Assembly (NCBI GenBank): GCA_965199095.1
Contig: CBDAQM010000001.1
Coordinates: forward strand, 1 to 64,000
Source: LMUY01 sp965199095
GTDB taxonomy: Bacteria; Pseudomonadota; Alphaproteobacteria; Acetobacterales; Acetobacteraceae
Direction: 5' to 3'
Length of the DNA: 64,000 nucleotides
Positions 41,451-51,443 of this stretch are shown here, piece after piece (the first letter of the stretch is position 1; the number at the start of each line of letters is the position of its first letter). The position numbers were made by a program, and so were the translations under genes. The notes under the pieces were generated by a model. It ran no database searches. It saw nothing but the letters and a program-made list of their open reading frames with translations, and had not been told where the DNA came from.

Positions 41451-43297
41451 CAGAAAGCCTGCCCCAGCCCGATATAGGCTTCTGCGATCTCATCCTTGCG
41501 CCGCTTGTCCAGTGGTACCGCGATATCCAGCCGGATCGGCCCCAGCGACGTGTAATACCGCGCGCCCACGCCCACCCCGGTGAACACGGTCCCGGTGAAC
41601 GGCGCGGAACTCTGTCCCACCTGGCCCGCATCGACGAAGGCGACGGCGCCGAAGCTTTCGCCGAACCGCTGGCGGTACTCCACAGTCGCGGCAGTGACGG
41701 AGGTTCCGCCGGTGGGGCGCTGGTCGGGGAAGAGCGGGCCGACCGACTGGTAGCGGTAGCCCCGCACCGTGGCGCTGCCGCCGGCATAGAAGCGTTGGTC
41801 CGGCGGGATCTGGAAAGTGGAGGCGCCTTGCGCGGTGCCCACCAGGCCGCGCAGGGCGATGACGCTGCGCCCCTCGGTGGCGGCCAGGTTGATATAGGTC
41901 GAACCGCTGAGTTGGATCAGCGTGAAGAAGGACGTGTTGCCGCCGAACGGCTCGGTCGGCGTCACGGTCAGCTTGGCCTTGATGCCGTGCGTCGGGTTGA
42001 ACAGGCCGTCCGCCCCGGTGCTGTCATAGGTCAGCCCGAGCGGGACGCCCACCAGGGAATAGGAGTTGGTGAGCCCCTCCTGGATCACCCGCTCCTGCAC
42101 GCCGTTCAGCCCGACCGAGGCGCTCCACTCATCCGACAGCTTGCGGCTGAACGACACGCCGGCCAGTTCCGCATCGCGGCTGTAGGCGTAGAGGTTCTCC
42201 TTCAAATAGGCGGCGTTGTAGGTGAGCGACTGGTCGCGCCGCAGCCAGTCCGGCTGGGTAAAGGTCACGTTGAAGTTGTAGCCGGGGCGCTGGATTTCCG
42301 CCCCGCTCTCGGCCTGGGTGATGGCGGCGCCCAGCGTCAGCGTTTCCGCGTTGCCGAACACGTTGCGGTAGGTGAAGGTCGCGCCCGCCGTCGGCCCGGT
42401 GTCGGTGGAATATCCCACGTTGAAGGCGACGGCGTGACGCAGCCGTTCCGCCACGGTGAAGGTCAGCGGGATGGTGCCATCGGGGGCCAGGTGGTCCGGG
42501 ATACTGGCGTCGACGGAGGAGAACACGCCGCTCGCCGACAAATCCTGCCGCGCCCGCTCGATCGTGGCGGGGTTGTACAGCTCGCCGCTATGCACCAGCA
42601 GCCGGCGGCGGACATAGCTGTCGTTGGTCACTTTCAGGCCGTCAACGTCGATCGCGCCGATATCCACCCGCGGTCCGGGGTCGACGTGGAAGGTGATGTC
42701 GAGCACGTGGTCCGCCGGGGTTTCCACCGCGTCCGGCGGGCTGACCTTGGCCAACGCGTGCCCGGTGGCGCGCAACGCGGTCAGCAAATTGTCCTGCGCC
42801 GCCAGCACGCGGGACGCGACCGCCGGGTCGCCGGGCGCGATCCCCAGCTTGGCGCGATCCGCGTCCGAGATCGGGCCGTCCACGGTGACGTGGCGCAAAT
42901 GGAACAGGTCGCCACGATCGACCGTGATCGTGACGGCGGCGTTGCTGCCGCCCGGTTTGGTGGCCAACGCGTCCGGCAGGCCGGGATCGTCCAGCGCCTT
43001 GCCATCGATGCGGATGGTCGCATGGCCGTCATAATAGCCGAAGCTGTGCAGCGCCGTCTCCAGCCGGGTCACGTCGCCCTGCGCACGGGTCACCAGGGCG
43101 AAGGGGCCGACCGGGGCGCTCGTCTTCAGCGACACCAGGGTGGAGCTGTCCCGCAGCGCCCCGTCGATCGCGCCGTCCCCGGTGGGGGCGATGGTCACGT
43201 CATAGGGTTGCGGGTCCGCCGCATGGGCGGTCGGCTGCACGATGGCGGCCACGGCGGCAAACAGCGCGAGGCGTCGTAGGGTGCGGCGGCGAGGCAT
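41450..43297 (-). CDS. tamA: Translocation and assembly module subunit TamA (Omp85 family)
   Basis: A 615-residue outer-membrane protein. The signal peptide is MPRRRTLRRLALFAAVAAIV to about AHA-A. Three POTRA domains follow (about residues 30-270, for example SALHSFGYYDGHATIRIDGK-like repeats and GDLFHLRHVTVDGPISDADR). The C-terminal half is a 16-strand Omp85 barrel with FYAGGSATVRGYRYQSVGP, the conserved VRGY lid loop, ending GLGQAF. It partners TamB, encoded directly downstream. The gene is divergent from the acyltransferase gene. Confidence 0.94.
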   Translation of the reverse strand: MPRRRTLRRLALFAAVAAIVQPTAHAADPQPYDVTIAPTGDGAIDGALRDSSTLVSLKTSAPVGPFALVTRAQGDVTRLETALHSFGYYDGHATIRIDGKALDDPGLPDALATKPGGSNAAVTITVDRGDLFHLRHVTVDGPISDADRAKLGIAPGDPAVASRVLAAQDNLLTALRATGHALAKVSPPDAVETPADHVLDITFHVDPGPRVDIGAIDVDGLKVTNDSYVRRRLLVHSGELYNPATIERARQDLSASGVFSSVDASIPDHLAPDGTIPLTFTVAERLRHAVAFNVGYSTDTGPTAGATFTYRNVFGNAETLTLGAAITQAESGAEIQRPGYNFNVTFTQPDWLRRDQSLTYNAAYLKENLYAYSRDAELAGVSFSRKLSDEWSASVGLNGVQERVIQEGLTNSYSLVGVPLGLTYDSTGADGLFNPTHGIKAKLTVTPTEPFGGNTSFFTLIQLSGSTYINLAATEGRSVIALRGLVGTAQGASTFQIPPDQRFYAGGSATVRGYRYQSVGPLFPDQRPTGGTSVTAATVEYRQRFGESFGAVAFVDAGQVGQSSAPFTGTVFTGVGVGARYYTSLGPIRLDIAVPLDKRRKDEIAEAYIGLGQAF

Positions 43298-43396
43298 GCC
43301 GTCGCGCTATACAGGCAAACGTAACAGCGCACGAGCGTGCGGCACGCCGTCAGGCCGTCATTGTTCTCGGTCCTGGCGCAGGATATTGCTCGCTCG

Positions 43397-44335
43397 ATGG
43401 CGATCCAACTCCACGGCACACGGTTGCAGGCCGGCCGCGACACCTGGCGGCCCTTCACGGTGCCCGATCCCGCCACTTGGCACGAGACGATGTCGCCCGT
43501 CCGCCGCCTGCTCCGCGGCGCCCGCGCCATCCGCCGCGGCGTGGTGGCAGTTGTCTGGACGCTGCTGTGCGGGATGGTCCAGGCGGTGCTGCTGCTGATG
43601 CCTGGCCGGGGCAAGGTGGTGTTCGCGCGGATCTATTGGGCCGGGTTCAGCTTCCTGATCGGCTTGAACGTCCGGGTGATCGGCGCGCCGGTGATCCCGG
43701 GGCGGGACCGCCGCGTCATATATGCCGCCAACCACAGCTCCTGGTTGGACATCCCGGTGCTGGGCGGCCGGTTGGAGGCTTGCTTCGTCTCCAAGGCCGC
43801 CATCGCCACCTGGCCCGGCATCAACCTGGTGGCGCGCTTGGGCCGCACCGTCTTCGTGACGCGGACGCGCGGCGCCACGGGGCGGGAGCGCGACGACATG
43901 CGGGCGCGCCTGGTTGCGGGCGACAATTTGGTGCTGTTCCCGGAGGGCACGAGTTCGGACGGCGGGCGGGTCCTGCCGTTCCGCTCGGCCTTCTTCTCGA
44001 TCGCGGAGGGCGCCGACCCGCCGCTGATCCAGCCGGTTTCCGTGGTCTACGACCGGCTCGGCGGCCTGCCGACCCGGCGCAGCACGCGGGCGGTCTACGC
44101 CTGGTACGGCGACATGGATCTGGCCAGCCATTTCTGGCGCCTGGCCCAGCGTCGCGGCCTGCGCGTGACGATGCTGATGCACACGCCGATCGACCCGAAG
44201 GACCATCCGAACCGCAAGGTGCTGGCGCAGCTTGCCTGGGAGGCCGTCGCCGTCGGCGCCGCTGCTTTGCGACAGAACCGTGAAGACCGCGTGGTCGCGG
44301 CTGTGGAAGCCCCAGCCGCGCCCCAGCCGCCTTGA
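43397..44335 (+). CDS. 1-Acyl-sn-glycerol-3-phosphate acyltransferase (PlsC/OlsA-like)
   Basis: A protein of about 312 residues of the lysophospholipid acyltransferase family. A membrane segment (VVAVVWTLLCGMVQAVLLLM) precedes the catalytic motif NHSSWLDIP (H-x4-D), and the substrate motif FPEGTSSDG and IQPVSVVYDR follow. It acylates a lyso-lipid at the inner membrane, in phosphatidic acid or, possibly, ornithine lipid synthesis; olsB lies 8 kb downstream. The ATG at 43397 is a choice among several: a GTG at 43337 and an ATG at 43490 are alternatives. Confidence 0.85.
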   Translation: MAIQLHGTRLQAGRDTWRPFTVPDPATWHETMSPVRRLLRGARAIRRGVVAVVWTLLCGMVQAVLLLMPGRGKVVFARIYWAGFSFLIGLNVRVIGAPVIPGRDRRVIYAANHSSWLDIPVLGGRLEACFVSKAAIATWPGINLVARLGRTVFVTRTRGATGRERDDMRARLVAGDNLVLFPEGTSSDGGRVLPFRSAFFSIAEGADPPLIQPVSVVYDRLGGLPTRRSTRAVYAWYGDMDLASHFWRLAQRRGLRVTMLMHTPIDPKDHPNRKVLAQLAWEAVAVGAAALRQNREDRVVAAVEAPAAPQPP

Positions 44336-44473
44336 CACGCCAGGCGCTGGCTGCACCAGTTGGCAGCACCAGAGCGGAGGCCCGACTCGGCTGCGGACCT
44401 TGACCCAAGCGCGCGTGAGGATAACTGCTCCCGCTTTGCTGCCGGATCTGTCCGGCGGCAGTTCTGGAAAGCG

Positions 44474-45834
44474 ATGCCGGATATGAGCCAGCCGAAGCGC
44501 CTGCACGTCATCACCTGGGGTTGTCAGATGAACGTGTACGACAGCGCCCGCATGGCGGACGTGCTGGCGCCACTCGGCTACACGCCCAGCCCCGTGGCCG
44601 ACGACGCCGACATGGTGATCCTGAACACCTGCCACATCCGGGACCGCGCGGCGGAGAAGGTGTTCTCCGAACTCGGCAAGTTGCGCAAGATCAAGGAGAC
44701 GCGGGCCGCCGCCGGGCAAAGCACCGTGCTCGCCGTCGCCGGATGCGTGGCGCAGGCGGAAGGCGATGCGCTGCTGCGGCGCGCGCCCTTCGTCGACATC
44801 GTGCTCGGCCCGCAAACCTATCACCGCCTGCCGGAGATGGTCGCCCGGGCCGCCCGCGCGGCCGGTGCGGTGATCGAGACCGACTTCGCGACAGTGGAGA
44901 AGTTCGACCGCCTGCCCGAACAGGCGGCGAGCCAGGGCTTGACCGCGTTCCTGACCGTCCAGGAAGGCTGCGACAAGTTCTGCTCGTTCTGCGTCGTGCC
45001 CTACACGCGCGGCGCGGAAATGAGCCGGCCCGCCATGGCCGTGCTGGCGGAGGCGCGCCGCATGGTCGCGGGCGGCACGCGCGAGATCACCCTGCTCGGG
45101 CAGAACGTGAACGCCTGGTCGGCGGCGGGCACGGATGGCAGGCAATGGGGCCTGGCGGATTTGGTGCGGGCCCTGGCCGCGATCCCCGGGCTGCTGCGCA
45201 TCCGCTACACGACCAGCCATCCGCGCGACATGACGGACGCCTTGGTGGCCGCCCACCGCGACATCCCGTCCTTGATGCCGTTCCTGCACCTGCCCGTGCA
45301 GTCCGGGTCCGACCGGATGCTCGCGGCGATGAACCGGCGGCACACGATCGATGACTACCGCCGGCTGGTGGACCGGCTGCGGGACGCCCGGCCCGATTTG
45401 GCGCTGTCGTCCGACTTCATCGTCGGCCATCCCGGCGAGACGGATGCCGACCATGCGGCCACCCTGTCGCTCGTGCGGGAGATTGGGTTCGCCCAAGCCT
45501 ATTCGTTCAAATACTCGCCCCGCCCAGGAACGCCCGCCGCCGGCGCGCCGGCGCAGGTGGCGGAGGCGGTGAAGGACGCCCGGCTGCAAGAACTCCAGGC
45601 CGCCTTGCGCGACAGCCAGGCCGCGTTCAACGCCGCCAGCGCCGGGCGGACCGTTCCGGTGCTGGTGACCCATCTTGGCCGCCGCGCCGGCCAGTTGGGC
45701 GGCCGCACCCCGGCGCTCCAGCCCGTGCATTTTCCGGGCCCTGCAACGCTGATCGGCGCCGAGATCCCGGTGCAGATCGTCGCGACGACCCCCACATCCC
45801 TGACCGGCCGTATGCTAGAGGAGCTCGCCCGCGC

Positions 45835-45838
<4 letters not shown>
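44474..45838 (+). CDS. miaB: tRNA-2-methylthio-N6-dimethylallyladenosine synthase
   Basis: A radical-SAM methylthiotransferase of about 454 residues that adds the 2-methylthio group to i6A37 of tRNAs. The N-terminal cluster cysteines are in ITWGCQMNVYD, LNTCHIRDRA and VAGCVAQ. The radical-SAM site is EGCDKFCSFCVVPYTRG (CxxxCxxC), and a C-terminal TRAM-like domain follows. The ATG at 44474 has GGAAAG close upstream; ATG 44483, giving MSQPKRLH, is an alternative. The next gene starts inside its stop (TTGA). Confidence 0.95.
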
Positions 45839-46876
<1,038 letters not shown>

Positions 46877-46893
<17 letters not shown>

Positions 46894-47356
46894 TCGAAGG
46901 CTGACCCGGACCGGGAAGGCTGTTTCGGACACCGCCGACCCCTGGTTATCGGGCGCCGCGGTCATCGTGGCAGACCCGGCCTGGCGCCGCATGGTTCCCG
47001 CCGCCCACCTGGTCGCGGCGCGTGCCGCCCTGGCGGCCGGCGGTGTCGGCACGGTCGTGCTCGCCTCCGACCGGGTCGTCAAGCGGCTCAACGCACGGCA
47101 TCGCGGCCGCAACACGCCGACCAACGTGCTGACCTTCGACACCGGGGACGTGGTGCTCGCCGCGGGTGTCGTGCGGCGCGAGGCCCGCTCCGCCGGCCGC
47201 TCCATCGCGCATGTGCTGGCCCATCTGGTGGTGCACGGCGCCCTGCATCTGCGTGGGCACGACCATGGCGGCGCCGGCGAGGCAAGGCGCATGGAGTTGT
47301 GCGAGACGCGCATCCTGCACGGGTTGCGCGTCCCCAATCCCTGGCGCCGGACATGA
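46877..47356 (+). CDS. ybeY: Endoribonuclease YbeY (rRNA maturation factor)
   Basis: A 159-residue metal-dependent RNase needed for 16S rRNA 3-prime end maturation and 70S quality control. The zinc motif appears as HLVVHGALHLRGHDH (H-x3-H-x5-H type), preceded by RNTPTNVLTFDTGD. The ATG at 46877 has GGAGA upstream and overlaps the 3-prime end of ybeZ by 17 bases. The stop overlaps the corC start (ATGA). Confidence 0.93.
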
Positions 47357-48240
47357 GCGATCCAGGCGGCCCGGCGTTCCTGCGCCGGGTTAGGCAACTC
47401 TTCTGGCGCCGCAGTGAGCACAGCCTGCGCGAGAGCATCGCCGAACTGGTGCAGGAGGCGGCGGACGCCCCGCAGGAGCCCGGCGTCCAACCGGAGCTGG
47501 ACCGACAGGAGCGTGCGCTGCTCGCCAACGTGCTGCGGATGCGGGGCACGACGGCCGACGACGTGATGATCCCGCGCGCCGACATCGTCGCCATGCCCGT
47601 GGACGTGACGCTGGACCAGGCGCTGGAGCAGATCCGGCGCGAAGGCCATTCCCGCATGCCGGTGTTCCGGGAGCAGTTGGATGACATCGTCGGCATGGTC
47701 CACATCAAGGACGTGTTCGCCTATGTCGGCCGCCCGGACGCCTTCGAGCTGGAGGCGGTCGTCCGTTCGCCCTTGATGGTGGCGCCGCAGGTGCCCGTGC
47801 TCGACCTCCTGCTGCAGATGCGCCAGGCCCGCATCCATTTGGCCCTGGTGGTGGACGAGTATGGCGGCATCGACGGCCTGGTCACCATCGAGGACCTCGT
47901 CGAGACCATCACCGGCGATATCGCCGACGAGCATGACGAGGAAGACACCCCCCTCCTGACGGAGCGCCCGGATGGCACGCTGGACCTGGACGCCCGCCTG
48001 CCGGTCGACGATTTCGAGAGCCGTGTCGGGACGGTGCTGACGGACGAGGAGCGATCTGCCGACATCGATACTGTCGGCGGCCTGATTTTCACCATCGCCG
48101 GGCGCGTGCCATCTCGCGGGGAGGTGGTGACCCATCCCTCGGGCATGGAGTTCCGCGTGCTGGATGCCGACCCACGCCGTATCCGCCGGCTGCGCGCGCG
48201 ATTGCCTCCCAACACCACCCTTGCGGACGCGGCGGAGTAG
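47353..48240 (+). CDS. corC: CorC/HlyC-type protein with CBS domains
   Basis: A 295-residue protein: a short N-terminal region, then two CBS domains (MIPRADIVAMPVDVTLDQAL to HIKDVFAYVG, and SPLMVAPQVPVLDLLLQM to GIDGLVTIEDLVE). A C-terminal CorC_HlyC domain follows, including DARLPVDDFESRVG and VGGLIFTIAGRVPSRGE. It lacks the membrane DUF21 domain, as E. coli CorC (YbeX) does. Links to Mg/Co efflux and ribosome metabolism are family knowledge. The ATG overlaps the ybeY stop (ATGA). Confidence 0.93.
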   Translation: MSDPGGPAFLRRVRQLFWRRSEHSLRESIAELVQEAADAPQEPGVQPELDRQERALLANVLRMRGTTADDVMIPRADIVAMPVDVTLDQALEQIRREGHSRMPVFREQLDDIVGMVHIKDVFAYVGRPDAFELEAVVRSPLMVAPQVPVLDLLLQMRQARIHLALVVDEYGGIDGLVTIEDLVETITGDIADEHDEEDTPLLTERPDGTLDLDARLPVDDFESRVGTVLTDEERSADIDTVGGLIFTIAGRVPSRGEVVTHPSGMEFRVLDADPRRIRRLRARLPPNTTLADAAE

Positions 48241-48321
48241 GTCCGACCCTTGCTTCAGACGGCGCATACGCCAATTAACACCAGAGCGGACCGGCGCGGT
48301 CCCCGTTCGGAAGGTTCGCAC

Positions 48322-48879
48322 ATGTTTATCGAGACCGAGGGCACCCCAAATCCGGCCACGCTCAAGTTCCTGCCGGGTCGCGACGTGATGGGCAACGGCA
48401 CTGCGGATTTCGCCACCGCCTCGTCGGCCGTATCGTCCCCGCTGGCCCATGCGCTGTTCCAACTCCCCGGCGTGGCGCGGGTGTTCCTTGGCGGCGACTT
48501 CATCACGATCACCAAATCCGACCTGTCCGACTGGCAGACGCTGCGGCCCGAGGTTCTGGGCGCGATCATGGAGCATTTCGTCGCCGGCCGGCCCGTGATG
48601 GAGGGCGCGCACGACGCAATCGATGAGGACGTGGCGCCCGAGGACCGGGAGATCGTCGAGCAGATCAAGGAGTTGCTGGACACAAGGGTGCGCCCTGCCG
48701 TGGCCAGCGACGGCGGCGACATCGTCTTCCGCGGCTATCGGGAGGGCGTGGTGCTGCTGCACATGCAGGGTGCGTGTTCCGGCTGCCCATCCTCCTCCGC
48801 GACGTTGAAGCACGGCATCGAGAACATGCTGCGCCACTACGTGCCGGAGGTCGTCGCAGTACAGCAGGTTGAGCTGTAG
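48322..48879 (+). CDS. NifU/Nfu-type iron-sulphur cluster scaffold
   Basis: A 185-residue protein with an N-terminal Nfu_N domain (MFIETEGTPNPATLKFLPGR, GVARVFLGGDFITITK). A C-terminal NifU-like domain has the cluster-binding CxxC in ACSGCPSSSATLKHGIENML. It carries and delivers Fe-S clusters in the cytoplasm. The ATG at 48322 has GGAAGG-type sequence upstream. It opens a new run with the nitroreductase, tsaB and rimI. Confidence 0.93.
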   Translation: MFIETEGTPNPATLKFLPGRDVMGNGTADFATASSAVSSPLAHALFQLPGVARVFLGGDFITITKSDLSDWQTLRPEVLGAIMEHFVAGRPVMEGAHDAIDEDVAPEDREIVEQIKELLDTRVRPAVASDGGDIVFRGYREGVVLLHMQGACSGCPSSSATLKHGIENMLRHYVPEVVAVQQVEL

Positions 48880-48884
48880 CGCCG

Positions 48885-49469
48885 GTGCCCATCGACGAGA
48901 GCGCCCGCGCAACGCTCTTCGTCGACGCGCGGACGCACTACCATTGGCGTGACGAGCCCGTCGCGGACGATGTGTTGCACGAGTTGTACGCGATGCTGCG
49001 CATGGGGCCGACCTCCGCCAATTGCTCGCCGGCGCGTTTCCTCTTCCTGCGCACGGCGGAGGCGAAGGAGCGGTTGCGTCCGGCGCTGTCGGCCGGCAAC
49101 GTCGACAAGACCTTGTCCGCCCCGGTCGTGGCCGTGGTGGCGTATGACCCGCAGTTTTACGACCAGTTGCCCAAGCTGTTCCCGCAGGCCGATGCGCGGA
49201 CATGGTTCGCGGGCAACGAGGCCTTGGCCGCGGAAACCGCTTTCCGCAACGGCACGCTGCAGGGCGCCTACCTGATCCTGGCAGCGCGTGCGGTGGGCCT
49301 TGATGCTGGTCCGATGAGCGGCTTCGATCGGAGCCGGGTGGATGAGGCGTTCTTCGCCGCCAGCGGCTGGAAGTCCAACTTCCTCGTCAACCTCGGCCAT
49401 GGCGACGGCGCCGGGCTGCTGCCGCGCTCACCCCGGCTGACGTTCGACGAGGCGTGCGTGCTGCTCTAA
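48885..49469 (+). CDS. Nitroreductase-family protein, RutE/HadB-like
   Basis: A 194-residue FMN oxidoreductase of the malonic-semialdehyde reductase (RutE) subgroup. Landmarks are LHELYAMLRMGPTSANCSPA, FWFAGNEALAAETAFRN-type sequence (here TWFAGNEALAAETAFRNGTL), ILAARAVGLDAGPMSGFD and SNFLVNLGHGD. It probably reduces a small aldehyde or quinone with NAD(P)H. The GTG start lies 5 bases after nfu, and the stop overlaps tsaB (TAATG). Confidence 0.9.
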   Translation: MPIDESARATLFVDARTHYHWRDEPVADDVLHELYAMLRMGPTSANCSPARFLFLRTAEAKERLRPALSAGNVDKTLSAPVVAVVAYDPQFYDQLPKLFPQADARTWFAGNEALAAETAFRNGTLQGAYLILAARAVGLDAGPMSGFDRSRVDEAFFAASGWKSNFLVNLGHGDGAGLLPRSPRLTFDEACVLL

Positions 49470-50113
49470 TGCGGCTGCTGGCGTTGGATGCGGCGCTCGG
49501 CGCGTGTTCGGTTGCTTTCATGACGGGCGGACGCCTGCTCGGCCTGCGCGAAGGCGGCGACAGCCGGCTGGCAACGTCGGTCCTGCCCGGACTGGTGCAG
49601 GGTCTGCTGGCAGAGCATGGCCGCGAGCTGGACGCCGTTGCGGTCACCATCGGCCCAGGCAGTTTCACCGGCCTGCGCGGCGCCCTCGCGCTGGCGCACG
49701 GCCTGGCGATCGGGGCGGGCGTGCCCGTCGTCGCGGTGACGGTGGCCGAGGCATTGCGGGCGGCCGTTATGCCAGCCCCGAGGTATGAGGATTGGGTCGC
49801 CCTGGACAGCCGGCGTGCAGGACGCATTTTCCTTGATCGAGGTGACGGGATGGTGGCCGTCTCACTCGATGCGCTGCCCACACCGGCAGGGCCTGTCAGG
49901 GTGCTCGGCGATGCCGCGCCAGCGGTGGTCGCCGTGCTGCGCCAGACCGGGACTGACGCTGTGATGATCGGGCAGGCTGTCAGCGCGGCGGCCGTGGGTC
50001 AGGTCGCGCTGTGGCGTCTCGCTGGCGATATCCCGCCCTGCGACGCGCGGCCCCTCTATGTCGAACCGCCAGAGGCTCGTGCAGCGGCGCATTTGCGTCC
50101 CGCGCCCGTGTGA
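49469..50113 (+). CDS. tsaB: tRNA threonylcarbamoyladenosine biosynthesis protein TsaB
   Basis: A 214-residue ASKHA-fold protein, the partner and stabiliser of TsaD in t6A37 tRNA modification. LLALDAALGACSVAF opens the fold, and AVTIGPGSFTGLRGALALAH is the diagnostic motif. The ATG overlaps the nitroreductase stop (TAATG) and the stop overlaps rimI (GTGA). The tsaB-rimI pairing is common in Proteobacteria. Confidence 0.95.
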   Translation: MRLLALDAALGACSVAFMTGGRLLGLREGGDSRLATSVLPGLVQGLLAEHGRELDAVAVTIGPGSFTGLRGALALAHGLAIGAGVPVVAVTVAEALRAAVMPAPRYEDWVALDSRRAGRIFLDRGDGMVAVSLDALPTPAGPVRVLGDAAPAVVAVLRQTGTDAVMIGQAVSAAAVGQVALWRLAGDIPPCDARPLYVEPPEARAAAHLRPAPV

Positions 50114-50514
50114 TCCCGGTCGGCCCCGCCCATGCCGCCGCATTGGCCGCCATCCATGCGGCAGCGTTCCCGGTGGGTGAGCGATGGAGCGGCGGCGCGA
50201 TGGCGGAACTGCTGGCGATGCCGGGCGTGTTCGGCTTCATCGACAGTCGCGGCGGGTTTGTCTTGGCCCGGCTGGCAGGCGGCGAGGCGGAAATCCTGAC
50301 CTTCGCCGTCGTGCCGGGCCTACGGCGCCAGGGTCTCGGCCGTGCCTTACTCGACCAAATTCTGGCGGGGATGCCAGGAACGCCTGTCTTCCTCGAAGTC
50401 GCGGTCGATAACGTTCCGGCAATCGCCCTCTACGGCGCAGCCGGCTTTGTCCAATGTGGGAGGCGCGCGGCGTATTACGGTGCGGGGCGCGACGCCATCG
50501 TGCTGCGGCGGTGA
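50110..50514 (+). CDS. rimI: Ribosomal protein S18-alanine N-acetyltransferase
   Basis: A 134-residue GNAT acetyltransferase: ILTFAVVPGLRRQGLGRALL is the acetyl-CoA pyrophosphate loop (RRQGLGRA), and FLEVAVDNVPAIALYGAAGF and GRRAAYY are typical of RimI. It acetylates the N-terminal alanine of ribosomal protein S18, by family. The GTG start at 50110 overlaps the tsaB stop. Its end is convergent with the small tusA-like gene. Confidence 0.88.
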   Translation: MIPVGPAHAAALAAIHAAAFPVGERWSGGAMAELLAMPGVFGFIDSRGGFVLARLAGGEAEILTFAVVPGLRRQGLGRALLDQILAGMPGTPVFLEVAVDNVPAIALYGAAGFVQCGRRAAYYGAGRDAIVLRR

Positions 50515-50561
50515 GCGGCAGCTTTGTCGGCGTGCCGACGCACTTGTTTGCCGACGCTGCC

Positions 50562-50783
50562 TTAGCCGCGCTGGATGGAAACGACGGCAGTGCCGTCCGC
50601 ACCGTCGTCGATCGACAGGATCGTATGGCCCTGTTCCACGGCCGTTTTCGGCACGTTGCGACGCGGTTCCTCGCCCCGCAGCATGACCCGGAGGACATCC
50701 CCGGGTTTCAGCCGGTCCAGGGCAAGCCGGGTGCGGACGTATGTCATCGGGCATATTTCGTGTGTTATATCGATGTCGGCCAT
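50562..50783 (-). CDS. TusA/SirA-like sulphur carrier protein
   Basis: A 73-residue two-layer alpha/beta protein beginning MADIDITHEICPMTYVRTRL. The single cysteine sits at the start of the first helix as in TusA, but the usual CPxP is CPMT. KPGDVLRVMLRGEEPRRNVP and GHTILSIDDG complete the fold. TusA proteins relay persulphide sulphur for tRNA thiolation, molybdopterin or respiration. The exact acceptor for this subgroup is unclear. It is the only minus-strand gene in this block. Confidence 0.8.
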   Translation of the reverse strand: MADIDITHEICPMTYVRTRLALDRLKPGDVLRVMLRGEEPRRNVPKTAVEQGHTILSIDDGADGTAVVSIQRG

Positions 50784-50823
50784 CAAATCTCGTCCGATTC
50801 CACCGCGACTCCAAGCATCGCCG

Positions 50824-50853
50824 TTGCTAATTAGATAGGCTGTCTTGTATATA
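50824..50853 (+). promoter_or_regulatory. Putative promoter of mucR
   Basis: TTGCTA (50824-50829) and TATATA (50848-50853) are separated by 18 bases in an AT-rich pocket just upstream of mucR, unusual in this GC-rich window. MucR-family proteins bind AT-rich DNA and commonly repress their own promoter, so this is a natural autoregulatory site. Confidence 0.45.
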
Positions 50854-50884
50854 GCGCGCCTTTAAGTTTTTGGAGTGCTCAAAT

Positions 50885-51298
50885 ATGGTGGACGATACCG
50901 CCGCGGTTGACGTGCTGGCGCTGACCGCCCAAATCGTTTCGGCCCACGTACGCGCGAATTCAGTCTCGGCGGACATGCTGCCCGACTTGATCCGGGACGT
51001 GCACCGTGCGGTTTCCGGCCTGGGCGCCGCCCCGGCGCCGGTTCCGGAGCGGCCACAGCCGGCGGTTCCGATCAAGAAGTCGGTGTTCCCCGACTACATC
51101 ATCTGCCTGGAGGATGGGAAGAAGCTGAAGATGCTCAAGCGGCATCTCATGAGCTCCTACAACATGACTCCCGACCAGTATCGTGAGCGGTGGGGGCTCG
51201 GGGCGGACTACCCGATGGTGGCGCCGAACTACGCCCAGCACCGCTCCTCGCTGGCCAAGAAGATCGGCCTCGGCACTGGCGGTCGCGCCGCGTCGTAA
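50885..51298 (+). CDS. mucR: MucR/Ros-family transcriptional regulator
   Basis: A 137-residue regulator typical of alphaproteobacteria. An N-terminal helical oligomerisation region (VLALTAQIVSAHVRANSVSA) precedes the zinc-finger core: DYIICLEDGKKLKMLKRHLM, then SYNMTPDQYRERWGLGADYP. MucR proteins are H-NS-like regulators of exopolysaccharide, motility and the cell cycle. The ATG at 50885 has GGAG about 9 nt upstream. Confidence 0.95.
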   Translation: MVDDTAAVDVLALTAQIVSAHVRANSVSADMLPDLIRDVHRAVSGLGAAPAPVPERPQPAVPIKKSVFPDYIICLEDGKKLKMLKRHLMSSYNMTPDQYRERWGLGADYPMVAPNYAQHRSSLAKKIGLGTGGRAAS

Positions 51299-51443
51299 GG
51301 CTTGTTCGACAAGGCTGCTTCATCGCGGCGCCGAGGCAGTTTATGTCAGAGCCAGGGTGCCGCAGGATCGGCCGTGCTGTCAGGATTGGACAGCCGGCCA
51401 GAGGATCGGCTACGCCATTCGGACAGTCGTGGCCAGGAAAGCG

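Noticed and set aside
43358..45730. Minus-strand open frame of about 790 codons
   Set aside because: It is antisense to the acyltransferase and miaB. It is Arg/Gly/His-rich without family resemblance.
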